This document shows, piece by piece, positions 1 to 11,539 of a stretch of 64,000 bases of DNA (position 1 is the stretch's first letter; each line of letters begins with the position of its first letter). A program made the translations under genes and the position numbers. Origin of the DNA: Rhodamnia argentea (lineage: Eukaryota; Streptophyta; Magnoliopsida; Myrtales; Myrtaceae); NCBI RefSeq assembly GCF_020921035.1, contig NC_063153.1, positions 7,502,001 to 7,566,000 of the forward strand, given 5' to 3'. Below the pieces are notes generated by a model that was not told where the DNA came from, did not search any database, and saw nothing but the letters and a program-made list of their open reading frames with translations.

Positions 1-24
1 CCAGTCCAGAACTCTCTTCACTTT

Positions 25-3000
25 TCAACAGGGCTTGATTTCGAATCCGATGCTTAGAAGTGTCCTTGCTGATTCAATTGCCTTATCACCTCCAAGTTCC
101 ATGGCCTCTCCAGTCAATTCACCCCCTGTATCTACTGACAATGGGGTCGACGCCTTTCCATTTTGGGCTGCATCAACTTTTTTAAGCTGTGAACTGCTCA
201 TGGAAGCTGGAAGAGCAGCAGCAGCAGCAATAAGAGGAGTGCTTGGGGGGCCATGCCTCTTTTTGGGAACTGGCATGTCATGGTCATGGCTCCCCTTACA
301 AGTGATTATGAAGGCATTTGCATTATCTACGGCCGTCTCAATTTGTTTACGAACTGGGCAACCCGCTGAAGTGCATCTGTAGTAATTCCTGAAATTTGTA
401 GAGATTATAAATGCCATTACATTTTATTAGCGGAAATATCTTGTGATTGCAGAGACCTGTTATGTTCATCTGTGCTCATTCATATATATACAGCCAAATA
501 CACCTTTTCCTCCTCTCACCGTAGTCATACTACAATAGTATAAATTTCATTTAACTCTCTGGTCTCCTATATCTAATTTCCAGATGTGATTGAACGTGCA
601 ATCATTTACTTAAAAGCAAGTAAGCAATCATTCTTATATGTACATGAGTACCAAGTGACGTGAACACGAGAGTAAAACAAAATCAAGTACCATTCAATGC
701 CCAAGGAGCTCTTAGGGAAATCCAGAGAGTAGGGACAGAAGTGAGAAAATCTTTTTCTTTGAAAAGGAAATAAGATAAACAATCAGAGAAAAAGATTGTT
801 CAAAACAGTAAAAGGTCCAGTCCCTTCATTTTCCCTCCGCAAAGCAAAGCTTACCATAAGAACCTTGCCACATCAATATGTTCTGATGAATTAGTAGTCT
901 CCTTCTTTATATAACATAGAAAAAAGCCAGAGTAATCATATAAGCATGCACCTGGGGTGAGGATTTCCCTTTACCATCTTCTGCCCGTACTTTCGCCACC
1001 TGTAACCATCAGCAGAGATCCCCCCATCACCCGCTGCATGGACAACAATCTTAGATTTCTTTCCAGGTTTTGGTTGAGGATCAGAGTGAGACAACTTGTT
1101 CTTCTTACCACTGCATGTTAGAGAAGAGGAGAAAAATGATTAAGGCACCACCTAAATAACAACACTTTGTTGGCGATTGATAGATTAGAATAAGGAGAAC
1201 ACAGCAGGAATTACAGCTTCCTTCAACTTGCCTTTGTCTGGGCTCTATTTCATTGACATGTTCGTTCTTTATGATAGTTTCCCCGTTTCCACCAAAGCCA
1301 CCTGAATTTTGATGCTCACTTTTGGTTCTATCAGGAATTTCTTGGATTAGCTCCTTGGAAGAAGAGGATGGACCTGAATCATCAAGCACTGTGGTTGAAT
1401 GGTTATTTGAAAGATGATTGATAGCAGGCCCAACAGATTTTTCAAATTTACCCTCCAACATGCCATTGACCTTCCTTGGTGGATCATGGTTATGCTGACT
1501 TCTGTAAACAGTCTCTAACATATGGCCTAGCTCATCACAACACTCGATCTTTTTTGCAGAACATTCTGTGTTTGTGCACCTGAAATAACTTCTTGAACCT
1601 TGGGGACTTTTGACTTGCTTTTGACCATATTTTCTCCAGTTGTAACCATCAATGTTATAAGTCCTTAAAGCTCTAGGGACATTCCTTGTGTAAGAACTTC
1701 TGCTGTTCGGATCTGGCATGCAGGAACCAGTTATCTTCATCCCAGAACCCTGTTCTACTGGAGTTGGACTTGGAATTGACGAAATAGATTGAGTAACAGA
1801 AGTTGGTGATAATTCTGATGACGCCATTGGACACGATGATAAATGCGGCTGGTTCTGTGTCTTGGTCTGAGCTGCCTCCACTTTTCCAACTCCTAGAACT
1901 TCCTGGTGGGACTGTTGAACTTGCTCCTGAAGGCCAAAATTGTCATCACGTCAAAGGCTTGCAAGCATAGATGAATAAACAAAAACTTGTCAACAAAATC
2001 TACTAACAAGGACATGATGACCCGGTGACAGTAAGTGAAATACATATTTCCTGAAACGATCTAGTTTATGACTCATTGAAATGTACTTATAACTAAGCTC
2101 ACGATTTCACGATTGAGATGGTTATAGATGATGTCTTTTACAAATCTTGGCCCAAAACTTTGCCAAGAATTTCAAGCCAGTCTATTTACTGCAAATTTTG
2201 ATATTCTCACCCCCAAACTTTCAAGCATAGCACAATTTTCAACATTATCATATACCACACCAAACTACATAGTAGATAGAATCTCACCAGGATACATCTG
2301 GGAAAATGCAGATGACAAATATAAGTGCCTCTTCGTGGCACTTTGTTCTTCCTTTTAAAATTACTGATAAAACTAAGGAACTATACACAAGTTGCACATG
2401 GCTTTGATTGACGTTAGATGTTACGTTTCCATGTTTCTAAGATTTTAACTATCTAGAATCAAACAAAATTCAAATCTCCAAAGCTCAGAGACAGTTACGC
2501 AACTTTAAAAAGAAGAAGCAAAACGTCGCTTGCACACACAAATTGTCTGTTTGGTAGGTGTTTAAGACAGATTAATAAAGCAACAAAAAGCCAATCTTGG
2601 ATTTCCACCAAAATCACGCACGCACGCACGCATGCACATATTCGACTTATAGAAAGTTATACCAAAATTATGGTGATTTGAAATGTTAATTTTCACATAT
2701 TTTTGAATATTTGAATTGTTATGCACTAAATAATATTGATTTTAAATCATAAGCCAACTAAGAAAAGTCAAATGACAAAGTAAACACCCTCTAAGTAATT
2801 GCCTAAAAGGTTAGGATGAAAAAGTTTGAAAGCATGATCATAAATTTGAAATTGAGGGGCTAAATGGTAACTAATGACGTGGTTCAGGCCATCAGGGACT
2901 AAACGTGTAGCAGCCTGCAAAATGTTTCATCATGCAAGTTTTTAAGTCTGGGCCAGAAAATCAAATTGTTCCAAGTTACAATTCGAACATACATTTTCAT

Positions 3001-4524
3001 GAAAAGGGAGAAAAGGTAAACTGCATATTCTTTTCAAATTTTCGGAAGCCATCTTATAAACAAGATCATCCTAAAATGGTTGAAAAGAGTTTCGACTATA
3101 TTCAAGATCAACATTCTGCCGAAATATGGCAAGTGAATCTCGGAGAAATCAATTGTCCCAAGGACATAGAAAGTATTGTTTCTTTCGCAATTAATTGCAT
3201 CTCTCTTCTATAATAACGCTATGCGTTATTCTTCTTTTAGCATGCAAATTTCATTAATGGGACAACCCTGATGCACTACCCACATAAGAAAAGTTACCTG
3301 TATGAAATCCATCCAACATCTCTAAAAATTATCATTGAAGGAAGAACCCCATCCAGTAGACCGAATATAAAGGGTGCAACAGGAAAGCACCTCATCTACA
3401 AGGAGCTCAAGAATACATTTCTTTAGAAAATGTGTGATTAACACGTCTCCTGACACATATTACCAGGTGGTGGTACTGGCATTCCACTGTTGAGCTAACA
3501 CCTTTAATTGATTCTATCCTTTAATCAAACCTTACATGTTGTTTTGATTTCCTCCTCAATCCTCATGTTCATCCTACACTCAAAATGGTATGGCAAAGTG
3601 CATCCTGAAAATAGTCCATGCACAACAAACAGAGGATTGTAAACATGCTAAACTTTCTGATCGGATCCAATTCCATGAACAATTCTTGATTCAGAAAATG
3701 ATGGCTTTCATTTTTTAAGATAACAGGGGTTCTGTGTGCGGTTTGACAACTGTTCCTAAGGTTGATTACTTGAGATAAGCCCGTGAGTCAACCGAGCCCC
3801 AAATTGCAAGTATTGACTATCAATTGGTAGCCCAAAGCCTACCGACAAGACTGAGACAGTGAACCAGCTAAGATAGCTTCGTGTATTAGCAACTAGGAGG
3901 AGTAAGTTAACACAACCGAGAATCGAAACAATGAAAAGCAAGAGGAGTTTTATGTTCTCTTAGTCTTCACAACAGTACCAGTCAAGTATTAGTGCGAATT
4001 TCATCATCATCCATATGGAGAAGTGAAATAAGTGGAATAGAGTGAGAGTGAAAAGCTTGCTTTATGCAAACAAATCTACAACGACTAAAATTAAGCTTAC
4101 TCCAACATAAACAGTAGTCAAATGGAACGGCAACTGATATTAAAGAGTGTAAGGAACCGTAATCACCTTGGATTCTTCCACCGCAGCGAAACTCGCCTTC
4201 GAATCTGCCAATTCACACACCACCACCTCAATCACCAAGAATAACAAAAAAGAGGAAAAAAAGAGAGAGAAAAGGACAAAACATTTGCTTAACACATTTC
4301 TTCCTTTTTTTATCCCATTCAAGACAGCTTCAGAACTCACCTTCGCACCGATCAAGATCACCCCGCGGCGACGGAGCGGAGGGCGTCGCGGCTAGGGTTT
4401 CCGACGGCGGGCCTTCCCCGCCACCCACTCCGCCCCCTCCTCCCTCCGGCGAGCTCGGGCGCTCGCCGGGACGGCCGCCCTCCCCCTCGAGAGCTCCCAA
4501 GCTCGCTCCCCCCTCGTCCGCCAT
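25..4524 (-). CDS. WRKY32: Group I WRKY transcription factor, WRKY32 type, five exons
   Basis: Nuclear DNA-binding factor that recognises W-box promoter elements. Coding exons on the minus strand are 4524-4341, 4204-4167, 1926-1232, 1110-952 and 388-25; every junction keeps frame and the product is 479 residues. The N-terminal WRKYGQK is at about 171-177, followed by zinc ligands C191, C196, H219 and H221. The C-terminal WRKYGQK is at about 344-350; its domain is split by the last intron at the arginine codon of NPHPR, the position conserved in the family, and continues as NYYRCTSAGC with HDH ligands. The C-terminus IGFEIKPC and the domain sequences fit my memory of Arabidopsis WRKY32, and the length is close to that protein. 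Exon 1 is glycine/proline-rich and GC-rich. The start is the first ATG of the GC-rich exon; a CT-rich 5' leader precedes it. The third intron (1231-1111) uses a GC donor. Exons are clear; the exact ortholog name is an inference. Confidence 0.93.
1927..4166 (-). other. Long second intron of the WRKY gene
   Basis: A 2.24-kb intron between coding exons 2 and 3. Its donor is AAG|GTGATT at 4167/4166 and its acceptor is TTCAG|GAG at 1927/1926. It is AT-rich with a short ACGC simple repeat near 2620-2632. Short open frames on either strand show no family resemblance and I see no mobile element with clear ends. Confidence 0.8.
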
Positions 4525-4699
4525 AACCGACTCCTACCGACCCACCACCAGCGAACCAGCAACAACTGCACTGAACACACCTCACGGAGAGAGGGAGAGA
4601 CCAAAAACTCGTGCAGATTCTGGGGACTTCCAGTGGTCCGAAGCTGAGCAGCAGAAGCGCATCGGCGTCGATTCTGTTCGAATTCGCGGTTGATGTGAA

Positions 4700-4701
<2 letters not shown>

Positions 4702-4731
<30 letters not shown>
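4702..4731. repeat. (GA)n microsatellite in the WRKY 5' leader region
   Basis: About 15 perfect AG dinucleotides, read as CT repeats on the WRKY sense strand, roughly 180 bases upstream of its ATG. CT-rich tracts are common in plant 5' leaders. Confidence 0.9.
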
Positions 4732-4735
<4 letters not shown>

Positions 4736-5100
4736 TTCGTTCTTCTTCGTTGCGAATGAAGGAGGGAAAGGGAGGGCACGTGTGTCCTTGGACTGGGAAT
4801 TGACCCAGGTGGGGTTTATGTTTCTGCGGTTGAGAGGAGGGAAATAACGGAAAACGGGCCCCGAGCCCCTTGCCGTTTCTCGTGGTGCGGGAACAGCCGT
4901 TGGATCCCGGTTTACTTTTGACTGTTTCGTTAACGGCGTGGGCGGGGAGGCGCCGTTTGTCGCTGACTCCCGCAGTGCACGTGATCAATGCTGGTCCTTT
5001 CTTCATTTATTACTTGCTATTTCCTCGGCTGGAAGAGGGATTTGGATTGCGATTAATTATTGCGACTCCTTTTCCTGAAAAGGGAATATTTACGTAGAAA
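4732..5100. other. Upstream region of the WRKY gene
   Basis: GC-rich then AT-rich sequence upstream of the minus-strand WRKY gene. No gene or clear transposon is seen. It probably contains the promoter, but I cannot place a TATA box with confidence. Confidence 0.4.
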
Positions 5101-5149
5101 AATCCAAACCGGTGTCATCTAATCTCGTTTACCCCCAACTGTCAAGTGA

Positions 5150-5630
5150 CATGCAAAAAACCTAAGAACCAACCTGATTTTTCTAGTATTAGCATCACGA
5201 AAAATCTCAAACTAGTACATATATGATAATTTTACGCAAAATTATGACCATAAAAACCTCAAATTGGTATGCTTATGATAAATTTATCCCAAATTAATTT
5301 TTTTGATAATCGAAAACCTCAAATTGGTACGCTTATGATAAATTTCCTTTTGTTAGTTTCCCTTAAATTGAGTTAATGCAATGAAAATTTTCAAACTAAT
5401 ATATCGAACGGTGGGTGAAAAACCTCAAATTGGTGTACTGATCAACCGTCACGTGTCATCTATCTTATCAATTTGACAGTAAAATTCAACAGAAATTAAC
5501 TAAGGGTAAATTTGTTATTAGGTATATCAATTTGAGAGTTTTGGTGATTAAAAAATTAATTTGAGGTACATTTGTCACATGAATATTAATTTGGAGGTTT
5601 TCGAGATATTAACTTTTTTTCATTTTATTT
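5150..5630. mobile_element. MITE-like element with imperfect terminal inverted repeats
   Basis: The left end (near 5190-5240) and the reverse complement of the right end (near 5575-5625) share an imperfect pattern around CGAAAA..CTC-AAA. Two internal copies of a ~38-base stretch (ACCTCAAATTGGT plus CTTATGATAAATTT) sit at about 5270 and 5315. There is no coding capacity. The ends and target duplication are not resolved. Confidence 0.4.
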
Positions 5631-5681
5631 TGTAGTCTGCAGTCAGAATTTGTGAAAACACAATTTCTCCTTTACTTTGTT

Positions 5682-5741
5682 TTTTTCCTCTTCACGATCT
5701 TAAACATTTACATTTTCCTCTTCACGATCTTAAACATTTAC
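5682..5741. repeat. Tandem duplication of a 30-base unit
   Basis: The unit TTCCTCTTCACGATCTTAAA plus CATTTAC occurs twice in direct succession, with TTCACGATCT starting at 5691 and 5721 (period 30). Flanking DNA is AT-rich and non-coding. Confidence 0.85.
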
Positions 5742-5935
5742 GGAATTTCCATCAAGGCTATATTTTCTTACATTGTACCTAGTCCTCGATTGTTTACTCT
5801 TTTGCCCTCCATTATATAGTTCTTAAGAGACATGTAACCTATCCAGTAGTTACATATAGTGGCCCTAACAAACACTAATTTCATATCATGTCTAGTTGTA
5901 TCTGATTATGACCTCAATCATATAATTTGCTAAAG

Positions 5936-6411
5936 GCTATGTTTGGTTCCGCTTTGAAAATGAGTTTTGGATAAATGCAAATTGCACTTGGTAAAAAATC
6001 TATTGTGAAACAATTTTGAGCTAAATAGTATTTGGCCCAAAAAAAAAAATTGTAAGGGGCTTTGACCATAATTTTTTTATTAAAAATATCAAACCCTTCG
6101 GCAGAGGGCTCAAGCAGCGGTGGTCTGTCGACCAAGGTGACTTGACCTCGCCGAGCATATTTGGCCGCATAGGCCCTCATTGTCTGCCCTCACTAAAAAA
6201 AGATGAACAGTAGATTTAGGGTTTTACTTTTTAAAGTGGGTAAAATTAGATTTATAATAAGGTTTTGAGAGCAAAAAAGTCAACTAACTAATTTTCATTA
6301 ATTAGGGTCTTGAGCTTTCGGCCTTCTTAAGTCTAGTTTTCACCTCAAAGCCCTTGGGAATGTTGCCAAAATCCCCACATTTTTTTCAATAGATTTTCAT
6401 AATGTTGAACC
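5936..6411. mobile_element. Candidate MITE with TTTGGTTC-type inverted ends
   Basis: The left end reads GCTATGTTTGGTTC. The reverse complement of the right end reads GATGCGTTTGGTTC, so about 11 of 14 bases match in inverted orientation. The interior is AT-rich and non-coding. Flanking target duplications were not resolved, so class and exact ends are uncertain. Confidence 0.4.
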
Positions 6412-6911
6412 AAACGCATCACAAATATTTATGTAAACAAAATTTGTGCTAGGGAAGAAAAAAATGTATTAACCAATGACTGGTGACAGATAACACACGA
6501 TAAACTTGAAATTAAATAGAAATTTATTTATTGGCAAGAAAATTAAATACACGAGCGAGTTCTAGTTTTAGTAAAGAAATAAAGAATACGCAAAACGAGT
6601 TCGAGAATTTAGAAGGAAAGAGAATAAAATATGTCGAGAAAAGTTTAGACAATTGGGACATACCACAAACAACTTTAAACTTAGGATAGATTATGCAATA
6701 AAGATTGGTCAAAAAAACAATTTCAGCAATGGAGAAAAGATTAATAATCTTTTGAATTACTTGTGAAAGGAATGTTAAATGATCACGCAAAGAGAGAAAA
6801 AAACTCAAATTATTACAATATGGGATTTGTCCAAATCGCTTTTAAAACCTCGGTGGATGTACACGTGGATGCAACGCCGCCAACGAAATATGCCGGCGTC
6901 TCGGCGAAACT
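6412..6911. other. AT-rich intergenic DNA
   Basis: No gene, RNA or repeat structure is recognised. It separates a candidate MITE from the 3' end of the PsbQ-like gene and probably includes that gene's 3' untranslated region. Confidence 0.5.
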
Positions 6912-7442
6912 TCATAATATTAGACTTAAAATCTCCTCAAGCGCGGCGCTAATCTTCTCGTAGCACCGCCACGCGCGAGGGCCGTCCCGATCCCTCGCGG
7001 CGTAGTCCAGCCTCGAGACGCCATTGAAGAGGTCCGAGTACAGCTTCCTCAGCCTCGGCCTCTCGCCCCCGGGCCTGCTCTGGATGATCGTGTAGAAGTC
7101 CTGCTTCAGGAGGGCCGAGCTCTCGCGCATCTCCCGCTGCGCCTCCTCCCACGACCCCGACTCCAGCAGGGGCTTCACCGCCAGGAGCGACCACGCGTGG
7201 CCCCGGACTGCGCCCACCGCGTCCTCGACCGTCTGGCCGGGCTTGACGAACCCGAAGTCGAAGGCCTTCGCGGGTCCGGGTCGGAGAAGCGTCGGTGAGA
7301 ACGAGAGGACGAGGGAAGAGAGTGAGGCGGACAGTGCGAGTCTTCTGGTGACGGAGACGAGTGGGCGTGGGTGGTCCGTGGTGTGTTGGAGTGGAAGTGG
7401 AGAGAAGTCGGGTTGAATGAGCGAGGGCTTGGCTGCTTCCAT
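6912..7442 (-). CDS. PQL3: PsbQ-like protein, chloroplast thylakoid lumen (PQL3-like)
   Basis: Intronless frame encoding 176 residues. Residues 1-55 form a bipartite targeting peptide: a basic/hydroxylated plastid transit part, then a twin-arginine lumenal signal (TRRLALSASLSSLVLSF) ending in AKA before FDFGFVKPGQ, as expected for Tat-imported PsbQ-family proteins. The mature part has the PsbQ-like helical pattern, with SSALLKQDFYTIIQS, LRKLYSDLFNGV and LDYAARD. PsbQ-like proteins associate with the lumenal side of the chloroplast NDH complex (PQL1 and PQL2 are PnsL subunits); PQL3 is the closest match by memory. The ATG at 7440-7442 is chosen because it begins the transit peptide; the frame stays open upstream, but that extension contains no plausible targeting sequence. 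The gene is markedly GC-rich compared with its flanks. Family assignment is good, subtype less certain. Confidence 0.82.
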   Translation of the reverse strand: MEAAKPSLIQPDFSPLPLQHTTDHPRPLVSVTRRLALSASLSSLVLSFSPTLLRPGPAKAFDFGFVKPGQTVEDAVGAVRGHAWSLLAVKPLLESGSWEEAQREMRESSALLKQDFYTIIQSRPGGERPRLRKLYSDLFNGVSRLDYAARDRDGPRAWRCYEKISAALEEILSLIL

Positions 7443-7599
7443 TTTGGAATTTCGTCGAACAGTTGGTGGGTGGACTGAAGCTTCCGATATTTCTGCTGGC
7501 GAAAGCGAGGAAGAGACTATGGAGACTCGAAGGGAATGAAAATAAAAGATAAGGAAGTTATCGTCTCGTATGGGGACAGCCACGCATGTTGTTTCGTTT

Positions 7600-8350
7600 T
7601 TGTCTGAATAACATTTTTACTTTTTATTTTATTTTTCGTAATATAAATCAGGTGTTTTGTTTTGTTTTCTGTTTTTTTTTTTTTAATTTTGAGCATCTAA
7701 AAATTTCAAAAAATATGTAAATATTATCATATAGTCGAAAAGAAAAAAGTTTGCTTTTCACTATTTCAAACAAAATGTCATTTGAACACCACTTATTAGT
7801 GCAGGAGTATCTATATTTAGGACTCTCTGTATTAAACATTACCTAACAGTTATTCTTAGAAGCGCACAAAAAAAAATATTATTCTTAGTAAAATTACCCA
7901 CTCAATATACAAATTATTGTTTGGATGTAAATTCAATTTTAAATTTTATAATTTTACCAATTTAATCGTACACCTCTGTACGATATTCCAATATAGCCTT
8001 TTTTGGTCATTTTTCATTGGAAATTGCCTATGTGGCAATCAAGCCATTGTCGGCCGCTACGTAAGTAATTTTCGATCAAAATTGGCTTGAAACATTATAT
8101 TAAAATTTCCCGTAAAGATTTATGACTTAACTTATAAAGTTGATATATTTACGACCGAATCAATATACATGCATTAAGTTTAAGTAGAATTCTTTGTATC
8201 TCATGCAGTTTATGTTTGGTTATCTTCGGGAGTACGGCGCGGAATGGAAAAATAACGTCCCACAAGGGTAACTAAGGAAATGCAATGGTAATAGTCTTCA
8301 TTTAATAAGAAGGACAAGGGGAGACCGGTTTGACCGGTTTCGGATTTTTT
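7600..8350. other. AT-rich intergenic DNA
   Basis: Low-complexity T-rich tracts (7640-7690) and AT-rich sequence upstream of the PsbQ-like gene. No gene or bounded mobile element is recognised. Confidence 0.5.
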
Positions 8351-8354
8351 TTTT

Positions 8355-8660
8355 TTGGCTTTCCATCAACCATCTTCTAAGACCAAATATCTATCAAGTC
8401 GGAGCTTCGAAGGCAACCGTGGAGGAGAGGCAATCCGCGGTGGCTCGCCTTGGCGGGTCGGGCAGTTTTCTTCACTAAGAAAGATCTTGACCTCGAAATG
8501 CCCAGAACGACGCGCTGTCAACGAATTGGTGGTGCCTCGAGCTGCTTCTCGAGGGGCTAGATATGGAGGACATGGTTATTTGCATGGCGGGAATCCTATT
8601 CTTCCCCAAAGCTGCTCGAAGGCTTGCGATGGCGAGATTCAAGCGAATTCACGTTACAAA

Positions 8661-8664
<4 letters not shown>
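8355..8664 (+). other. GC-richer stretch with open frames, unidentified
   Basis: More GC-rich than its surroundings and open in more than one frame. One frame reads LCLELLLEGLDMEDMV-like sequence up to ACAAAGTGAGTG, which resembles a splice donor, immediately before the TG repeat. I recognise no family. It may be a degenerate exon fragment; function unknown. Confidence 0.25.

Positions 8665-8726
<62 letters not shown>
8665..8726. repeat. (TG)n microsatellite
   Basis: About 31 uninterrupted GT dinucleotides, then TTTGTGTG. Alternating purine-pyrimidine tracts of this length can adopt Z-DNA and are usually highly polymorphic. Confidence 0.95.
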
Positions 8727-8729
<3 letters not shown>

Positions 8730-8934
8730 TGTGTTGACTTTGTTCTTTGCCCCTACAGTCGAACAACAATGGAGACTACCGTTGGCCGTGTGAAAAAGAC
8801 AATTTTGGGGTGAATTTTGGGGCGCGGCTGATTGAGTGAAAAGAATTTTCCCGCGGATCAATTTTTCGTCCTTACTCGCATTTTATTTGTTGGAAATGAT
8901 CAATTAATGAAAAACCATTTACGAACAAAGAAAT

Positions 8935-9790
8935 TGTTAGAAATATGTCTCGAGTTTGAGCTCGAAGCGAAACTGTGAATATTTCGAATTAAATATTTGT
9001 GGATGATATATGTAGGAATTATATTTTCTGTTCCACAAGAAGCCAAAGTAAATATTTGGATTATGTTTGATTACTCTAGATAAGTCCAGATTTGGTAGAT
9101 TACGGAAATCTAATTTCCGAGTAGTCGTCAGCTTATAAACAAAAGGGAGGAAGCTTGGATTACAATTGGAAGAATTATATTGCGTGCTGGACGTGGACTT
9201 CTTTCCTCATGATGGCATTGATAAGGAAAAGAGATAATCCTAGCTGGACTTGCTTGGTTGACTTGGTCAATAAAAGATAAGAGCAAATTGAAGACAAATT
9301 AATCCCCGCAGAAGTGGTTTTGTTTTCCACGTGTGCCCAGGTTGCATATATAATAGCAAGCGATAACTTGGTCATTGAGTATTGCTGAAGCGCCACTTAT
9401 GTGAGTGCTTGTGTGTGTCTTCATGCCGTTCATACGACGAGTGAAGTTTTTGTTCGCAGAATTGCATCAAGAATTCAAGTGTCGAAGCCGATTAAATCTT
9501 GAGGTTAGATTTGTGTAATTCTTTTGCGAGATTGAGAGATTATTTCGCTAGGAATTGGGGGCTAAACACTGTGTGCGATCTTGGATGCAATTGGGGCTTG
9601 GAAAACACTGTGAGTGTTTGAGTAACTCGAGTTTGATCTGTAATCTTCGTGTATCGCTTGATCTATAGTGTAATTCGTTGCTGCTCTTCCCGTGGACGTA
9701 GGTCTCTACGACCAAACCACGTATATCCGGTGTCCGATTTATTTTTTTGCTCTGTCTATTTATTATTCGATCGCTTGGTTCCACGCAAGA
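8935..9790 (+). mobile_element. Solo LTR of a Ty1/copia element
   Basis: Begins TGTTAGAAATATGTCTCGAG and ends near CGCTTGGTTCCACGCAAGA. The same features, in reverse complement, bound both LTRs of the copia element at 55674-59664: the GTCTCGAGTTTGAGC start, the GAAGCCGATTAAATCTTGAGG segment, CCCGTGGACGTAGGTCT and the CGATCGCTTG-TTCC end. No primer-binding site or coding sequence follows, so this is a lone LTR. Flanks GAAAT and GAAAG suggest a decayed 5-bp target duplication. A TATA-like CATATATAATAG lies near 9343. It is visibly more diverged than the two LTRs of the other element are from each other. Confidence 0.85.
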
Positions 9791-9869
9791 GAAAGCATGC
9801 ATCCTACGAAACGAAATCTCGACTTGAAAAGGGGAAATTTCCCGAAAAGGGAAGTTTTTCTTAAAATAT

Positions 9870-10250
9870 AAGGATAAGTGCGTTGGAATTCTAAAATTTA
9901 TCAAGAAAATGTAATTAAATCCTAAAATTTTTAATGAGTGCAATTAAGTCTTAAAACTTGTTATAAAGTGTAATTGGGTCCTAAAACATTAAGAAAGTGT
10001 AATTAAGTCCTAAACATTAAAATAGTGCAATCAAATCTTAAATTTTGTCAAATTGATGAAATCAAGTCATTCCGTTGATTGTACTTCTTGAAAGTTTTAG
10101 GATTCGATTGAATATTCATGATAAGTTTTGAAACTTGATTGCACATTTTGAAAGTCTTATAATTCGTAACAAATTGTAAGACTTTTCAAAGCACTTATTT
10201 CTTAAACAGACTTTTCGGTGCATTTATCTCTAAAATAAACATTCAAAATC
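9870..10250. repeat. Degenerate short tandem repeats with inverted counterpart
   Basis: Between 9880 and 10060 the pattern GTGTAATTAAGTCCTAAAA recurs about five times at roughly 35-40 base spacing with variation. The following 10080-10200 carries a similar pattern in the opposite orientation (GAAAGTTTTAGGATTCGATTG). This looks like a decayed non-coding repeat; no family is assigned. Confidence 0.5.
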
Positions 10251-10259
10251 CCACTCAGT

Positions 10260-11530
10260 CCCCCCAATTTTCAATTTTAAGATTAGCGGCGGACAATGGA
10301 CAGACAAATTTTAGAAAGTAACGGCAAGGTCATGTACTCATTTTCCGAACGGTTTCCTCGAATGGAGGATCGGATCATACGACGGTTTCCTCTCACTAAT
10401 CTGGAGCTGCACTTGTCTTAAAGAGCTCTTAATGTTTCTGTCATGAAGGGTACAAAATGACCTGAAAAAGCATCTGTTAAGGATCATTCAAAGCGATTTC
10501 ACCGTTCATCATCGACCCCTCCCTCCCTCTCTCTCTCTCTCTCTCTCTCATCTTTTCCTTCACCTGATACTCGCAATGCAGAAAGTGTCCACCGGTCGCC
10601 GGCAATGACGACCCACGGGAACGTTTCACCGGTATGCGACGATTCCCCCCTTTTGTTCACGGCGAGTTCGTCCCATGTTTTCTCTCTTTCTTCTTTTTGC
10701 GCGCTTGGTTGTAGTTTTGTCGGTCGTCCATGATCTTTATTTGAAGTTTCGGCGAGAAGGCATGACGCGCCGGACAACGAATGATTTGGACAAATAAAAC
10801 TTCATCGAGAAAAGGGCTTCCCATGAAGGAACGTACTGAATGATGACCGAGACGTAAGAGTTGTTGAATATATTTTAATATGTACGGCTTAGTTCTAAAA
10901 ACTTCAGAATATGTGGAAAACATGCCACAAATTTGAGAAAAATGGCGAGCGACGGAGGATGAGGAGAAGAGATGGAGAAAGTCAGATGAGGAAGTAGTTG
11001 TGGCCGTCGGTGTCCGCAGGAGGAAGAGGAGAGGCATGGCAAAGAGGTGGGATGGAGGAGGAGGAGGAGCAGAAGCGGCGACAGCGGCCCTGGCGATAGG
11101 TTTAAGAGACAGAGAGGAATGTAATGTTATGCGAACCGTTTCTTGAACTACATACCACGTCTATGAATTAAAAAGCCATCTAAGCATATATTTACAGGAG
11201 AGTGTATATCGCCATTGTAAACAAAAATTTTATGTAAGAAATCTCATCCATCATCGATCACTCTTTCAAATCAATGGTGGATGGGGCCACTTGTGTAATT
11301 ATATTTACATTGATGGTATATGCCGTACTTATTCTTATTTATATTTTAACACAACACGAGGTAGGATTTTCCTGTAAGCTAAGCTGTCAACCTTGAAGTC
11401 AACAAACGAGCTTGAAAAATTTCGGAGCGGTCATTTGTAAAATTTGACACTAAACTATGTGGTATTGTCATTTCTAGTATCCTTATCCCATGTCATGTGA
11501 TATCTCAATCGTTTTTATGCACAAGCATTT
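10260..11530. other. Intergenic DNA with a CT microsatellite
   Basis: A (CT)n tract lies at about 10528-10549 and purine-rich sequence at 10940-11110. Open frames here are low-complexity and show no family resemblance. No gene is called. Confidence 0.5.
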
Positions 11531-11539
11531 GAAATAAAT

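Noticed and set aside
4392..5006. Long minus-strand open frame overlapping the WRKY first exon in another frame
   Set aside because: It crosses the GA repeat as a Ser-Leu run and overlaps the real exon 1; its length is explained by GC-rich sequence with few stops.
7443..7583. 47-residue N-terminal extension of the PsbQ-like protein
   Set aside because: The extension would push the transit peptide and twin-arginine signal inward; the internal ATG gives a normal bipartite targeting sequence.
10499..11037. Overlapping minus-strand open frames of about 90 and 126 codons
   Set aside because: One runs through the CT microsatellite as Arg-Glu repeats; neither shows a family pattern or splice context.
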